Shown piece after piece: positions 12,801 through 27,800 of a DNA stretch of 64,000 nucleotides (position 1 is its first letter; each line of letters begins with the position of its first letter). The notes beneath the pieces are model-generated. The model made no database searches. It worked only from the letters and a program-made list of their open reading frames with translations, and was not told where the DNA came from. The DNA is from Apostichopus japonicus (taxonomy: Eukaryota; Echinodermata; Holothuroidea; Aspidochirotida; Stichopodidae). The DNA is taken from contig NC_092575.1 in the NCBI RefSeq assembly GCF_037975245.1, positions 23,849,841-23,913,840 on the forward strand. Direction: 5' to 3'. A program made the position numbers and the translations under genes.

Positions 12801-15800
12801 CTTCTTTACATTTGATAGCCTCCTGATGCACTCAGAGTCATTGATTGAGAAAGATGACTGTCAGAAGCTTCTTGACTACCTAAAGGTTCCAGCTGAGGAG
12901 TCAGAGGACATTATTAAGAGTGATGCGCCCTTTTCTTCTCTTGTCCACCATCTCAGAAAGGCAGGGAAGGTCTCTGTTTATGACATCAGCCATTTAATGA
13001 CAGCATGCTCTGACAAAGGACTGAGTAAATTGGTGGCAGTATTGACTGTCTACCAACAAGCTAAAGGTAAGTTTATATCAGAGAGCTTAACAAGTTGAAT
13101 ATGTTGTGAATCACAAAACATTCAAACTCTTGCCCAAACAAAGAATAAAATCATTTGAGCTAATATTGTATCATTGTAAAGTACTATTTGGGGGCCTGAA
13201 GGGGATCTTGGGGGACAATCCACGCAAATGAAAGAGGAAATCCGTCCAAGTTGTTTAACTGCAATCTATTCCACAAATTGACAGCATGCACGAACCTAGA
13301 TGAACATGCAGCATACAAAAGGATACAATGAGCTGTAATGGAGCAGTAATAGAGCATTAATGGAGCAGCAATTAACAAGATGTAATGAAACATGAATAAA
13401 ACATGCTTCCTTGCAGTATAACCCGGTTAACTATTGTCCACCAACACTCTCTAATTAAATAGTTAAGAAGTAGCAACCATAGTGCATGAGAACCCCACCA
13501 TTGTAACTCTTGAATTTCCTTTGAACTGATCTGACGGTCCACAGCAAATATGTACCCAATGGACTAATAGGAAACATGATAAAATAATAACAAATAATGC
13601 AGCAGATCAGAACTGCTTCAATCACATCCTAACAGTCACAAGTGAAGAATACAAGAACATATACCCAACTTGATCATACCCCTTTAATGTGAATGTCAAG
13701 TTATGATGAATACACAGATGAACACAAAATTAATATAGGTGTATTATGATGATACTCTACGTCTACAAACCATCTGAACCATCAGGAATCTACTGTAAAG
13801 AAGTTATGATAATAACCAACAGTTGTACTAGCTATTAACACCACAACACAACCAGACACCAGCCTGCAGCTATGTCAAAAGTAACAAGCTGTGTTGAAAT
13901 CCTGACACAAATATTTACAGCAACAATCAAGAAATAAAAAGAACAAACAAAATACAATTTAAGAAGTAATTAAAGAGTAGAAGTAACAGCTTATTTCATT
14001 TAAATTCCTGGCACAAAGCTTATATTCACTGCTTATCCTAGCACAAAACTGACAAAAGTGTTACAGAACATTTTGTTTCACTATGCTGCTTTAATGCTGG
14101 CATGCACTAACTCTATTGTATTGATTAAGAAAAACAAAGATCCACATTGTACAGTACTAACTTTCCACTGCACTGCCCAGAAAAAAATACCAACATATAT
14201 CTAACTCAATATATACAGAAATTATGATTAGAGTGCAACAATGTAAGGTCTACAATATTGCTAACCTAACCTTAAAGGTACCCACTTCCTTAACACTGTG
14301 GAGATCTACCTAACACTGAACACCTCATTTTGAATGCATAGCCACATATGAACATATAATTGACAATTACTGACTCTTTAACCTTGCTATAGAACTAGGA
14401 AGTAGCATAACTGTTAAAGCAACACCATGAGCCAGCCATGCAGTTACAATGGTTATCTCAATCATATCCCTCCAATATACACTCATAAACCCAGAACTAA
14501 ACTCTTCTCTCAATGAATGAATGAACTAATTAATGTTAACAATTAAATGAAAAATTTGATGACTGGAGGCACTCTGAGCGATTGATTGGTAACAAGCTGT
14601 GTTGAACCTGGCACAAATATTTACAATATAACAATCAAAATACAATTAAAGAAGTAACTAAAGAATAGAAGTAACAGCTTATTTCATATAAATTCCTAAC
14701 ACGAAGCACATATGCACTGTTCCACCTAGCACAGAAGTGTTACAGAACATTCAGCCAGTTGGGACAATTTCCTAATGCTAATACCTCCCTCAACTGTACT
14801 CCAATATCATGCTTCAAAGCACTGGTACAAACAGTTCCTAACCTTGATCTGATAGAAACATGATATTCATATTACTCGTACTCACAATACGAGTGCTCTG
14901 AAGCGGGACATGACACTACACAGGCGCGTATCCAGGATTTTCAAACCCGGGGGGCGCGAATTACATCTAAGCGGAGCGCCACCATCGGTTGGTGCGCAGC
15001 GTACAAGAAAATTTCTTGTTTTGAAACCCCCCAGATCACCGGAAACGGCACTTCTCGGGCTTGAAATGAAAACCAGATCTACACTTTTTGCCTGAGAACC
15101 AAGTATTTCCTAATAGTTTTTTTTTTCCATCCATAACCTTTTTGAAGATTGTCAACCCGGCACACATCATGTTCGACCTGATCGCATCTCCTGTGGGTCT
15201 TTGCTTTTGTAGGTGATTCTACGTCGCGGCCCACAATACCCGTCAGCCCCACTTTTCAAGGTTTTAAGCCCCATATTTGTTCAGAATTTGAAAATTCACA
15301 TTTCTCGTGAATAAACTCACTTCAAAACATACCCATAATGTTGTACAAAATTTCATCTATGGACAACCAATATAGAAAAAACTTCCTTCAACCCCTAACA
15401 GACCGGTCAAACTTGCACGAGTAGAGGGGAGTGTGATGTAGAATGTTGGTCAGAAATTTTCGAAAATTCAGCCACAGGTAATTTACAAATGTGTAAAAAT
15501 ATTAAAACCTGTTATAACGGCAATTATAAAACTTGGTTGAAGGAAATGAAAAAATAGCAGATATTTCCTTCAACCGAACACTACACAAATAAACGTAGGA
15601 GGCGCGGCGGCAGTGGCGGAGCTAGGGGTATTGGTCAGTAGTGGCGAGAATGGTCTGAAGGGGCGCTTTCGACACTATCTAAGCGGAGCGCCACCACTGG
15701 TTGGCGCGTAGCGTACAGAAAATTTTTGAGTAAAGATACTCCCTAGATCGCAGGAAATGACCCTTTCCGGGCCTGGCTAATTTGCAGATAAACGAAGAAT

Positions 15801-18800
15801 AAGGTGTCATCGCCAAATTACACCAACAAAATGTGACAAATGTCAATAAGTAGATGAGAGCGCAATAAAAAAGTCAATAATCTAGAATAATTAAAAAGTG
15901 GTAAAGAGCTGAAAAAGGCGCCAGCAGTCCATTTGAGTCCGTCGGGGGGGGGGGGGGGGGCACTGACCATATGGACGTTCCGCCACTGCGCGGCGGGGGT
16001 GCAGGCCCTAATTCGCCATTACTAATGTAAAAGAGAGTTTTGACATAATTGGACCTCCATGCTTTTTATACATCTACATGAGACATGTCGTTGTTTACAT
16101 TAGCATACCGCGGTATACTGCGCAATTTTAACGGACCGCACGGTACATGATGGCATGCGATGTAATAACCGATGCTTGCTTATATGATATTGACATGAAC
16201 ACGTTGAACGCGCGCTTCGCGCGCGAAAATTTTTGGTTATTTTTCAGGCAAGTCGGACAGTTTTGAGGCTTTTCATCCTGGAACGCCATTTTCATGCTCA
16301 CTGATATCATGTGATATCTGCTGTTTGCGTTACAAATTCGAACAGGCGCGTAGCGAGGAAATTGCCAAGGGAGGGGCGAAGCCTGTAGGCAAATTATCTA
16401 AGCGTAGCGCCACCATAGGTTGGCAGGAAGCGTACAAGAAAATTTTGGCCGAAAATGCCTCCCAGATCGCTGGAAATGGCACTACCCAGGACCATTTGTT
16501 AGCGCGAAGCGTACAAGCAAATTTTGGCCGAAAATGTCTCCCAGATCGCTGGAAATGACACTTCCCAGGCCTTGTAAGTTGCCTCTAAGCACTTTCTATT
16601 TTGAAATTACTTAGCGATATCATTTAAAAAATGCTGAATGGGGGGGGGCGGGCGGTCCCCCCCCATCCCAAAATGCGTCATGTTCCCCGACGACACGGTC
16701 GAGTTCGAGACCAGCCACAGTTGGTTTCATAGCACAATTCTACACACGCGATATGATAGACCATATATAGTATATATATAGATCATTAGTGAGAGAGGAA
16801 AATGGAAACGTCACAAAATGGAGTTGTCGGTGTAAGGGGTAAGGTGAGTCACACTTTTACGAAATCATTGATCCGTCACTGGCTACCCTTCAGCGCTGTA
16901 ATGATGTCACTGTTCCTCTTTCTCTTCCCGGTGTCTTCGCGTTTTGCTTTTACTCCCTCTTTTTCTCCTTTTTCTCTCTTTCTTCTTTTTCTTTTCCCTT
17001 CTTTCCTCTCCTTCTCCTCTTTTTTCCCCTCTTTTTTCCTTTTTTCTTCTCTTTTTTTTCTTCTCTTTTTCTTACCCGGGGGGCGCGCGCCCCCAACGCC
17101 CCCCCCCTGGATACGCACCTGCTACAGTATAGGAAAATTGTCCCAACTGGATGGAAACACGTTGCTCCACTTTGCTGCTTTAATGCTGGCATGGACTAAC
17201 ACTATTGTATTGATTAACAACAACAAAGATTCACATTGTAAGCTTTCCACTGCACTGCCCAGAAACAAATACCAACATATATCTAACTCAGCATAGATCC
17301 ATTTCCAGAAATTATGAATCGAGAACAACACTGTGTCTACAATACTGTTAACCTAATCTTAAAGGTACACACTTCCTTAAACACTTTGAGATCTCCCTCA
17401 CACTGAACACCACATTTTGAATGCATAGCCACATATGTACACATAATTGACAATTACTGACTTTTAACCTTTCTATAGAACTAAGAAGTAGCATAATTGA
17501 TAAAGCCACACCATTAGTCAGCCATGCATTTATCATGGGTTATCTCAACCATGAACCTCCAATATACACTCATAAACCCCAGAACTAAACTCTCAAAGTA
17601 CTAATGTTAACCATTAAAAAGAGAAATATGATAACTGGAGGTACCTCCAGGAAAGTAGTTTTTGAAAACTTCTAGCAGCTATAGCGTGCTTTAATTTGGG
17701 TCTTATACTGACTACCTTTACAGTAGGTGGCCAAAATAGTGTTAAAGGCATTGAAGACTCGCCCAAAACCGCATGCCGCGCTCTGAAAAATTTAACTTTC
17801 CGTTGCTTGCAAGTAAAGTTTTCTGCTTGTCGCTACAAAATGCAGACAGTAATGGAACGTGATACCTTGTTATCTTTTATCTTGACCTGAGATGTCCATC
17901 GATCCTATGTACACTTTGTTGTGGGTATTGACCGTAGCTGTATGTATTGACTGTACACTAGTGTCTTATTACCGATGGTAGCAGGTAGCCTACGCCCATT
18001 AAAAGCCCCATTGACTTACACACTAAATCACAAAAGTAATGTCTTCTCTAAGCCTAGATAGAAGTTTTCACTTGCTAAACGCTACCCATCACTGGATAGC
18101 TGACAAGTTGGCCTTTCATGGCACCATCAATTTTCCGTACCATGACCATGTAGATTTTTTGCTACGAGAGCCGGAACTTTTCGTCACTTGTAAACAAACC
18201 TCTCCACTCCGTGGTAAACAAATTTCCTACGCTGCTCCTTGGAGGCCTAAAGGGGTCTAAAATTGCCTCAATTGACCCAATTTTTTAACCACATGTGCTT
18301 CCATTCATGTTCTTTAACATCAAAGCCACAAAAAAGCACATCCTAATTGATAACATAGCAAAAAAGTTGTTCTCCTGTTCCTAATTGGCACTTTTCCTGA
18401 AGGAGAACATTTGCCGCGGATTGATATAGAGGCTAATAGGAGTATGCCACCAGCAAGCTGTGTGTGTATTTTCTGGGATCGATGGTGGTGTCTAACACTT
18501 GTAACACCTCGTTTGAAACTAGGTCAGATTACCGGCATGAGACGTTTCTTTGTGTGCAAGTCTTCAAACCCTTTAAGCTAATGAAATACAGAGTCAATAA
18601 ACACTCCAGTTATTCAACTTTTCCCTCAAGGATGTAAATTAAAGAGCTACTTTAAATTCAACTTCTTGTACTCTTCTCACTGAGAACCAAGACGTCTCCT
18701 ATGCAGCACAAATTATGAAGTGATTAAACAAAGGAAATGGGAGCACCTGTTCCTCAACCTACTCACTTGCTCACTAATACTGATTTTCTTAGAAACAATT

Positions 18801-21800
18801 AGGAAAGGTATAGAATAGATACATATGCATCATCTGTGAAGTAACCAATCAAGGACATGCAGTCAACTCTGCATTACTCTACCTGACTCAAATATACCAT
18901 GCTCTAAGGGGTGCAGCTTTGTGCCAGGAGGGAACCTGTCATGATGAGTCACAACCTGTTTATAAGACCTCTCTGAGAGAAGCTCTGTCTTTTACGGTGA
19001 TCTATGGGAGGCCAATAGGGAACTTACTAAGGCAGGCCAATTGTTAAATATAAAAAACTGCAAATTACCACAGTATTAACTTAATTAACCTATGGTTGAT
19101 AGAATAAGGACCCTCCATCAATACTCTTTGATACAAATAATGTGATAAATGAGGTGGTAAGAAATTGAATAACAGCAATGGCATGTAAAGTACTACACAG
19201 CCAGGAAGGAGAATCCAATTTGAATGTTAAAATCATTATGATTCCACTGTGACATGTTTCATTCAATGTCAAGGTCTTGCATTATAATCAAGTCCTTTCA
19301 TAATTCTGTAACTTATGGGTTATATATTCAAAAGTTTGTTTTGTGATATGTTCAGACAAGATTGGTAAAATGTTGGAATTTCCTTTCCTTTTTGGTTCCT
19401 TGCTTTATCAAAAGGAACCGATGTAGTCAGGTTTGTGTGCTTGTGTGTGTCTGTGTGCATCTGTGACACTTGCTTGGGTACGCTCTATCTCAATAAGGGA
19501 AAGTTGAATTGTGGCCAAACTTGGACTATAGATCCGCCATATGGAGAAGGTGTGCTCTATTGTTTTTGGTGCACACAAAGGTCAGTTTCTGTCCAATAAA
19601 CCCAAAATATTAAAACTGCAATAACTCCCAGTGCCAATGTTCGACAAGGTTGATATTTTGGGGAATATTTTCAAACTTAACGGTCATGTGATCCAAGGTC
19701 ACCAAAGGTCAATTAATGATATAAAACTAGTATTTTGGGGGAGGAAATGGGCAAAGAAAAAAATGTTTGAATTTCTACAGTTTTGATGCTCTATTTAGGT
19801 CTCACAGATCAAAAATGTCAATGGGTTGATCCCCTGGTGACCTTTGTGTGTGAAGTTATGTATACAAGTTCAAAGTTAATTTTTAGATATATGCAATTAA
19901 CTCCCAATGCCAAGGTGTGTCACGGTTGATATTTTGGGACAAGTTGTGAATGGGGTGGTGGAACATTTTCAAACTTAACGGTCATGTGATCTGAGGTCAC
20001 CAATGTTATCATATCTGTTGACCCGCTTGTACCTGTGGGTGACGTTATATTTCTTACATTTTTGACGCCATATTCAGATCTCAAAAGTGCCTTCCGATCA
20101 AAAATCCGATCACAATTTGTGATCACAAAAGTGTTGGCTATAGTGTTGGTTACTTTACATGGGTACATGTAGGACCACAATTACTTGGACTTATTAGACT
20201 ATTTGAGCCCAATCTTGCTATGATAACATTATGTGTATTGTCATATACCCCTATGCAAGGAAACACAGTGCCCTTGGGCTCTTGTTAAATTTTGTAATTT
20301 AGTATCCTTGATATATTTGAGGATCATTGAAAGAGTCAACTTACTGTAGTTAAATTCCTCAGAAGCAGTGCCAAATTCAACACCAAGGAAAGTGAAAGAT
20401 TAGCATGGCCACCTCAAATAACATTATAAAGTCGGACCAAATAAGGGCTCACTAAATTTGATGTAAATTTGTCAAAATATTTTCCTGGAAGTTTTTACCG
20501 CATCAATTTTTAAGATACATTGAACTGTATTCATTTACATCACTACATCTCTTGGGTGGAAGACAATGTTTAACCATGTTTGCATCTTATATGTTTGTTT
20601 CAGATTCAAAGTTGACTAAGAAAGTACTAAAGGATCAACTAAAGGAATCTAAAGACAAAAGGGAAGAACTCTCTGACAAACTAACTGAATCAGAATATGA
20701 AAAACAACAGCACACTGGAAGACTTAAGACAACAGAGGAGGACAGACAACAATTGAAAGATACATTGAAGGCAACAGAGGAAGAAAGACAACAGCTGACT
20801 GGAAGACTAAAGACAACAGAGGAGGAAAGACAACAATTGAAAGATACATTGAAGACAACAGAGGAAGAAAGACAACAGCTGAATGGAAGACTAAAGACAA
20901 CAGAGGAGGAAAGACAAAAGCTCACTGGAAGACTAAAGACAACAGAGGAGGAAAGAAACCAACTGACTGGAAGACTAAAGACAACAGAGGAGGAAAGAAA
21001 TCAACTGACTGGAAGACTAAAGACAACAGAGGAGGAAAGACAACAATTGAGAGACACATTAAAGGCAACAGAGGAGGAAAGACAACAATTGAAAGATACA
21101 CTGAAGGCAACAGAGGAAGAAAGACAACAGCTGAATGGAAGACTAAAGACAACAGAGGAGGAGAGACAACAGCTGAATGGAAGACTAAAGGCAACAGAGG
21201 AGGAAAGACAACAGCTGACTGGAAGACTTAAGACAACGAAGGAGGAAAGACAACAATTGAAATATACATTGAAGGTAACAGAGGAGGAAAAACAACTGCT
21301 CACTGGAAGACTAAAGACAACAGAGGAGGAAAGAAACCAACTGACTGGAAGACTAAAGACAACAGAGGAGGAAAGACAACAATTGAGAGACACATTAAAG
21401 GCAACAGAGGAGGAAAGACAACAATTGAAAGATACATTGAAGGCAACAGAGGAAGAAAGACAACAGCTGAATGGAAGACTAAAGACAACAGAGGAGGAGA
21501 GACAACTGCTGAATGGAAGACTAAAGACAACAGAGGAGGAAAGACAACAGCTGACTGGAAGACTTAAGACAACAGAGGAGGAAAGACAACAATTGAAAGA
21601 TACATTGAAGACACTGAAGGATGAGAAGGACGAATTACTTCAGCAGCAGAAAGAGGTTAGACTTCACATAGCATGTGATTATAGATAACTGATGACCAAG
21701 TTACCCGACTTGGGTCATGAGAAATTTAGTCACTATGGACAAGACTACCTTTCTGCTTGATCTATTAGTGTAAAGTGAATTTTTAAGTTACCATTTGCAG

Positions 21801-24800
21801 AAATAATTATTGCAAAAAATATTTTCAGAAATAAGGGAATGGTTATTACATGTATATCCAACAGTAGATGTTAAATGATGAACATATTAAGAGCTATTTG
21901 TCTCAAGAATCTATACATTCTTGATGTTTAGTATGATGTACAGTTGCTGTCACTGTATTAATATATAGGTCAATTTGTGGTTCAGAGAGGCCAATCAGAA
22001 CATGCACAGGTAAAAGTCTTTAATCCCTTTTTCTCAAGAACAGAACTTTCAGAGAGTATTCATTTCATACTGGAATATGCTCTTTTAATGTGGAAGTTTG
22101 CTACTCAGCTGAAGTTAAACTGTATTGTTCTAATTGTTTAGTTACAAGTGACAGTTTACATTAACTAGCACAACTAAACAAAGGAATTTGTCATGTGCAA
22201 TGGCAAAATATGTAGTACATTGAAGCATGTTACATCACAACATTAAAGTAATTCAACTGATATATATATATTATTGAACATCTGTCCTTCAATGTGATAG
22301 GCCTACATTCCTATTCTAAAATGGTAATTCCACCATTCCTGGCAATTATTTTTGAAGGCAATTTGGTTACAGATCTCTGCACTAATTTATTGTAAACATG
22401 TGATTCCTCTGAGCCAGGTAGTAATTTTGCAATAGTCACACCCTCAAGTAGGTGGTCAAAAGCGTATCAGCTCAGCCTGCCTGAAAATAAGTGTGAAGAA
22501 TGTTGTTAACTTGAATAATGCTCTCCCTTCAGAGACAGGCTACTGTACTTCATAAATGTTTGATTCCTTGCCGAAGGCAGAAGGAACCTATTCGATGGTG
22601 ATGGCGTGTGTGTGTCTGTGTGTGGGTGCACTTGTTTGTATTCTGACTGAGGACTTGACCAAAAGAATTCCCGGTCCTCAGTTGTGATTTCTAAAAAATC
22701 ACTGTGTCCTCGGAAGAATTCTATTGTAATGGGGTATTGTTTAGGTTAGGGTACATGGATTTGAACAACGGAAAAAACAATGCGGTCCTCGGTCTGAATG
22801 TAAAACACACCTGGTTGTGGGTTTATGTATGTGACGCCTTGGCTTGTAAACACGATATCTCAAGAGCCTAACATTGCCTAAAATTGAAATTTGGTATGTA
22901 GGTAAGTAGATGGTTCATATTGTCTTTCATGGAGGTCAAAGGTCATTTAAGGTCAAGGTATGAAAACCTTTTAAACACAATTTCTCAAGAATTCAAAGTT
23001 GCTTGAACTTCAAACTTAGTATGTGGGTAGCCATTAGTTATTAGATGTTCTCTTACCTTTTTCATGGAGGTCAAAGGTCACCAGAGATCAAAGGTCACCA
23101 GAGATCAAAGGTCACCAGAGATCAAAGGTCACCAGAGATCAAAGGCTAACAACCGTGTAAACACGATATCCCAATATGCAAAAGTTGCTTGAACTTGGTA
23201 TGTTGGCAGCCCTTGCTGAGCAGATGACCTCTATTGTTTTACATGTATGTCAAAGGTCATTTGAGGTCAAGAGAGGTCAAGGTCTGAAAACCTTGTAAAC
23301 CCGATATCTCAAGAAGTGAAAGTTGCTTGAACTTTATACTTTAGTATGCAGATAGCCCTTGGTGATACATTGTTCTCTGTTATTTTTCATGGAGGTCAAA
23401 GGTCATATTAGGTCTGAAAACTTTGTAAACATAATATATCTCAAGAAGTACAACTTGCTTGAACTTTAAACTTGCTATGTTGGTAGCCCTTGGTGAGCAG
23501 ATGATGCCTATTGTTGGTTTCGATGAATATCGTAACCTTTGCAATCATGATGGCTATGTGTGTACGTATGTGTGAATTTGTGACGCCCAGCTTGTTAACA
23601 CGATAACTCAAGAAGGGAAACTTTGACCAAGTTCAAGAAGCTTATTTTTTTGTGTTGTTGTCAAAGGTCATTTGAAGTCACTAGGGGTCAAAATGTGGAA
23701 ACCTTGTAAACACCATATCTCAAGTAAAGACACTTGGGCAGACATCATATTTAGTGTTGTAGAGGTATAGTAACACATTGAGTTAAAGAAGCCTATTGTT
23801 TTCTGTTGAGGTCAAAGGTCATTCAGGGTCACTAGGGGTCAAATTGTCAACACCTTGTAAACAAGATATGTCGAGAAAGGATGCTTGGGAACATCTCACG
23901 TTTTACTGTGTAGATGTACCACATTGAGTACAGGAAGCATATTGTTTTTGGTGTTAGTCAAAATTCATTTGGGGTCACCAGGAGTCAAAATGTGGAAATC
24001 TTGTAAACACAATATTTCAAGAAAAGAAGCCAGGGCAAACCTTATATTGAATGTGTAGAAGTACCACATTAAGTAAAGGAAGTATATATTGTTTTCTGTG
24101 GAGGTCAAAGGTCATTTAGGGTCACCATCTTCAATTGTGAAACCCTAAACAATAGCCCAAGAAAGGAAGTTTGGGCAGACCTCACATTTCTTGTGTAGAA
24201 GTACCACATTAAGTACAGGCAGCCCTTCGTTTTTGGTGGAGGTCAAAGGTCATTTGGGGTCACAGGGGGTCAAAATGTGAAAACATTGTAAACACTATAT
24301 TTCGAGAAGGGAAGCTTGGGCAGAACTAACTTAAATGTGTGGACGGACTATATTTAGTACAGTAAGCCTATTGTTCATGTTGAAGGTCAAAGGCCATTGG
24401 GGTCACTAGGGGTAAAATTGTGAAAACATAAACTCGATATCTTTAGAAGGGAAGCATGAGCAGACCTCATATTTAAAGTTTAGACGTACCTCATTGAGTG
24501 CAACGAGCGAATTGTTTTTGGTGGAGGTCAATGGTCTTTTGGGGTCACCAGAGTTCAAATTTTGAAAACCTTGTAAACACGATATCTCAAGAAGGGAAGG
24601 TCGGACCAATTTATATTTAGTGTGTAGACGTACTAAATTGAGTACAGGAAGCCTTATGTATTTGGTGTAGGTCAAAGATCATTTGGGGACAACAGGTCAA
24701 ATCGTGACAACCTTGTAAACATGATATTGCAAGAAAGGACAGATCTCATATTTGGTTTGTATATGTACCATATTAAATTTAAGGAGCCTATTATTGCGTT

Positions 24801-27800
24801 TGGTGGAGGTCAAAGGTTATTTGAGGTCAACAAATGCCAAACATTTACTTCAGTGCACTTCACTACCCTCTTACTGTACCTGTCCTTTCCACACTAACAC
24901 ATCTTCCTAAACATAATATCGCAAGGGCAGCTTGGACAGATCTCATATTTGATATGTAATTGTACCACATTGAGTACCAGAAGCCTTAATGTTGTGGGCG
25001 GAGGTCAATGGTTGTTTGAGGTCACCAGGGGTCAGCTTGTGAAACCATGTTTAACACAATATATCATTATTAAATCAGGACTGATGTCATATTAGTATGT
25101 TGATGTATCTATCAAATTTAGTACCAGAAGCTTGTTGTTGAGGTCAATGGTCATTTCAGGACAGCCTGTGTCATTTTGAATTTATTGTTTGTCATATCAC
25201 ACTGCTTCTTACTGTATTACTAATATCAAGTATGTTGTACACCCTCACTATACAATACATCACATTCAGAAAATAGCTCATGTTACATCATCGAAACCAC
25301 TATGCATTTTTGCATTCTGGTTTTTCATGGAGGTCAATATAGTTTGAGAAATTTGAAAATGCAATCACTTCAGAAGTTGCGACTTCAAACTGGTATACAT
25401 AGCCATTGGCTATTTACATGTGTACAGTTTTCCTTGAGGTCAAAGGTCAATTACATGTTACAGTCAGAATGAGTCTGATTATGCAGAAGTGAAGTTTTTT
25501 TGAGCAGCAAACCTCTTTGCATAGGTATGAATTACTCAGTTCTGCAAGACTTGCCATTTCTGCTCAGCAATTCAGATCGTTGTAAAATATTGCAACTGAA
25601 GTTTCTTCTCATATTGGCAAGGAACCACTAAGTCATTTGACTTTCTTGTTATTTGTGGCAAGAAACCACTGGGAGGTTCATCCTTCTTGTCTCATTCACT
25701 GTGTTCTTTACATGACAGGATCTGGAAGAGGCTAAATCAAGTCTGAGAGCTAAAAAAGATGAACTTGTGAAGTCACAACTGGAATATGCCAAAGAATCCA
25801 TGGCCTTACAAGAGGTCCTGAAGCAGACTAGGGAAGCCTTGAATCAGCAACAATTGGTAAGTATGATTAAGTATAGTGTATCTGTAGTTAGTATGCCACC
25901 AGTAGCAAAATTAAGTGTGTTTACAAAGTTAGCAAAGTATTGTGACTAGACCATTAAAGTGTTGAATTTATTATAACATATCCCTCTGTTGATGGTATTA
26001 CGATGTGAAAACATAATCTTGAGCTAACCAAAAGTGTTCTAAATTTATGGTACATTTTACTACAAATAGTGTGAAGTGAGTAATGAGTACATTCACCTAG
26101 ATGCTAAAATCAGTTGCTTTTATAAGCTAAAGGCTCAATTGGTGTAACTTGACAGGTGACAGAAAGGAATACAGAGGTTCTTTTTAAAGTTTCAGTACAC
26201 CAAATAAGATATCTTTCCTATGTTGTTTATTTTCAGGCTTCATCCGCTTCTGTTACGGAGGAAGAAACCCAACTTGAAGAAGGTGAAACTATAGACCTAT
26301 CACAGCAATCAACTTTGGCAGGTAGGATCAAAATGAAATGATAATTACTGCTGTTGGTTGTAAATTTCCAGGCAGTTTAATGTTTCCTTATATAAGTCTG
26401 TTTATCCTTAAAAAGTCCTACCTGGAGATCTTCACAGCTGTCAATGGAGATGTACGGAGAGGGTAGAGGGAGGGGGGGGGGTTGGTGGGGGTAGTGACTT
26501 GAGTCAATTTAAGTAGTGTAGAATGGATTATCTAATGTCTATTATGTTAAGATATTAAAGGTCAAAAGAGATCTGCAGAGGTATAAATACATTAAGGAGT
26601 ATCGTGGAAACAGGTTAAATCGTTTTGTACGCAGTATGATGTTGGTCAGAGTTCATTTGAGGTCACCAGAATAGATCAGAATATCATAGAGGTATATGGC
26701 TTTCGTATAATGTGTACAAGAGCCCAGTAATTCTTTGTGAAGGTCAAAAAAAGTGTAAAAACCTTGAAAGCACTATAGCTGGATAATTTTGGTTTTCAAG
26801 AGAGACTACATTAATTCAAGTCAATGGCTAACAGAATTTAATTTATGAAAATCTTTCTATATAATTAGGAATGTGGTCTGTAATAAGCGTTTGGTTTCAG
26901 CATGACTTTTTTGTGCAAGGACACGGTGTACATAAAAGCACATAATCCTCTGGTAGGCATGTGGTCACTATCTAATACAAACAAAATAAAACATCTAGGT
27001 ATCTGTTGTATATCTGATCCAAGTTTTAGCAATTTTAATATAACTGAGTTCATTTAGGAGTCGATCATACACCCATTTAGGAAATGTGTAACAAAAATAA
27101 CATACGAAGTATGGATGGTCAATTGATGTGCTCCATGGTAACAGTTATAATTTCTATCATATATAACCAAAAATAAGGACATGAACAAGAAATTGAATTA
27201 AACGGTATATTAGATCTTCATCTGGCTAGATATCTACTGAATACAGTGACTGTGTCAGAGGAAAGTAAGCTTGAGAGAACCGTGCTAAGCACGGCTCCTA
27301 CAGGTTGAATCACACTGAATACAATTGGTGAAAGTTACAACTTAGATACTCTTTGACAATGGATTACAGAGGATGGGACAGGAAGTTACTCTGTCCACAT
27401 ATTTAACTTTCTCCTTAAACAGAGCTGGGTTAAGCTACTAAGAAATGACGACACTATGACATCATTGGGAATGACATCATACTGAAAGTTATTTGATTGG
27501 TAGAGATCTGACATTCCTCGCACAGACAGGTGTTGGGTTTCTGTTATAGAGACTTACTGTAGAGGTCAAAATGTTAGTGATCTACAGGGACTTAGAAGTT
27601 TGAAAAGTATATTATTATGTTGTTGGCTTGTAAATAGAAACTGTTAGTAACTTTCTGGGAAGTGTGATGTAAGAGGACTTCCTGTCTGTCCTCCTATAGT
27701 AGCTATAGCTGAATGATTGTAAAGGTGAACCTAGGGTAAGGGGAAGGGGAGGTAGAATGGTAAAATGCTCTCTATAGATCAAGCATTTTCTCACACAAAG

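Noticed and set aside
16802-17192. Phe/Ser/Leu-rich and Lys/Glu-rich open frames
   Set aside because: They read a T/C-rich low-complexity stretch inside an intronic repeat block.
20635-21530. Long antisense open frames opposite the coiled-coil exon
   Set aside because: They mirror the 42-bp repeat; the sense strand has matching splice sites, phases and a typical helical composition.
27281-27295. Short palindrome ccgtgctaagcacgg as an operator
   Set aside because: It is isolated and short; nothing around it suggests a function.
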